The position numbers and the translations under genes were made by a program. A DNA stretch of 14,955 nt from an uncultured Bacteroidales bacterium (lineage in GTDB: Bacteria > Bacteroidota > Bacteroidia > Bacteroidales > Muribaculaceae). Of the stretch, positions 14,787-14,955 are shown piece by piece. Under the pieces are notes generated by a model that ran no database searches, was not told the origin of the DNA, and saw nothing but the letters and a program-made list of their open reading frames with translations. The stretch is from positions 1 to 14,955 of the forward strand of contig CALZQD010000011.1 of NCBI GenBank assembly GCA_945828175.1, written 5' to 3'. The stretch's first letter is position 1. The number at the start of each line of letters is the position of its first letter.

Positions 14787-14955
14787 TTATTTGTCGCAGG
14801 GGCTGTTTTTCATGCTCTCGAATATCGCGAGAGCGGCTTCGTGTTTGTCGACGAGGCGGGCAGCGCGGGCACGTTGGTCGACTACCTCATGCGTGTCGGC
14901 GACATAGGCACCCTCCTCGCCTGCACCGTGCTGGCGAACAGGATCGGGCGGCTTT
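14787..14955 (-). CDS. Hypothetical protein, 3' end only (cut by window edge)
   Basis: On the - strand an open frame runs in from the right edge for 55 codons and ends at TAA (14789-14787), 45 bases before the priA start. The visible tail reads EEGAYVADTHEVVDQRARAA, then RLVDKHEAALAIFESMKNSPCDK: charged, Ala-rich and probably helical. I do not recognise the family. GC-rich third positions suit the flank. The opposite strand is also open from ATG 14757 to the edge (66 codons, containing RKFCELFVAGAVFHALEYRE), so one of the two is a shadow. I prefer the - strand because the + frame starts inside the priA promoter and opens with codons rare in the GC-rich neighbours (TTA, GGG, ATA). Confidence 0.4.
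   Translation of the reverse strand, partial: KPPDPVRQHGAGEEGAYVADTHEVVDQRARAARLVDKHEAALAIFESMKNSPCDK

Noticed and set aside
1..14955. CRISPR arrays, tRNA or rRNA genes, toxin-antitoxin or phage-defence genes
   Set aside because: No regularly spaced repeats, cloverleaf-like sequences or defence-type domains were found on either strand by reading.

Overview
The window is the right-hand part of a surface-polysaccharide (capsule or O-antigen type) biosynthesis operon from a bacterium of the order Bacteroidales, followed by a housekeeping chromosomal segment carrying priA. Support for Bacteroidales: a promoter before priA that fits the Bacteroidetes -33/-7 consensus exactly (TTTG, 20 bases, TAnnTTTG), an IS982-type transposase of the kind seen in that order, and an aminotransferase + phosphoglycosyl transferase pair at the operon end, as in Bacteroides capsule loci. 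The GC-rich flank (operon end and priA) next to AT-rich sugar genes would suit a gut Muribaculaceae-like genome, but that placement is inference.

Layout. Bases 1-45 are not genomic: they read as the tail of an Illumina Nextera i7 adapter, its 8-base index and the Tn5 mosaic end, so the window begins at a contig edge and the first gene is cut. From 46 to 12018 eleven genes run on the + strand with overlaps or gaps of 23 bases or less: Wzx-type flippase (5' partial), GT2 glycosyltransferase, GT4 glycosyltransferase (broken by an insertion sequence), Wzy-like polymerase, two further GT4 glycosyltransferases, two different ATP-grasp proteins (sugar-transfer-associated type, then TupA-like), an ExoA-like GT2 enzyme, a DegT-type PLP aminotransferase and a small PglC/WcfS-like phosphoglycosyl transferase. 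A hairpin with a T-run (12042-12085) probably ends the operon. Next come a remnant of an AraC-family regulator (12107-12259) and, tail-to-tail with it, priA on the - strand (12270-14741), with its own promoter. A partial reading frame of unknown function reaches the right end.

How the genes work together. The aminotransferase would make a 4-amino-6-deoxy nucleotide sugar, the phosphoglycosyl transferase would load it on undecaprenyl phosphate, the GT2/GT4 enzymes would extend the repeat unit, Wzx would flip it and Wzy would polymerise it. The tandem ATP-grasp genes suggest an ATP-dependent (amide- or peptide-type) decoration, which is the least understood part of the locus.

Most notable observations: the adapter at the contig start; a 610-bp internally deleted IS982-type element with perfect 18-bp inverted repeats and a 6-bp target duplication, whose removal rejoins a GT4 gene exactly in frame; the paired ATP-grasp genes; the AraC remnant at the boundary between operon and chromosome backbone; the sharp base-composition step near 10190; and an apparently leaderless priA transcript. 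I found no clear evidence of a wholly new system, CRISPR array, tRNA or rRNA. No stretch over 300 bases lacks a gene; the longest, 12019-12269, holds the terminator and the AraC remnant.
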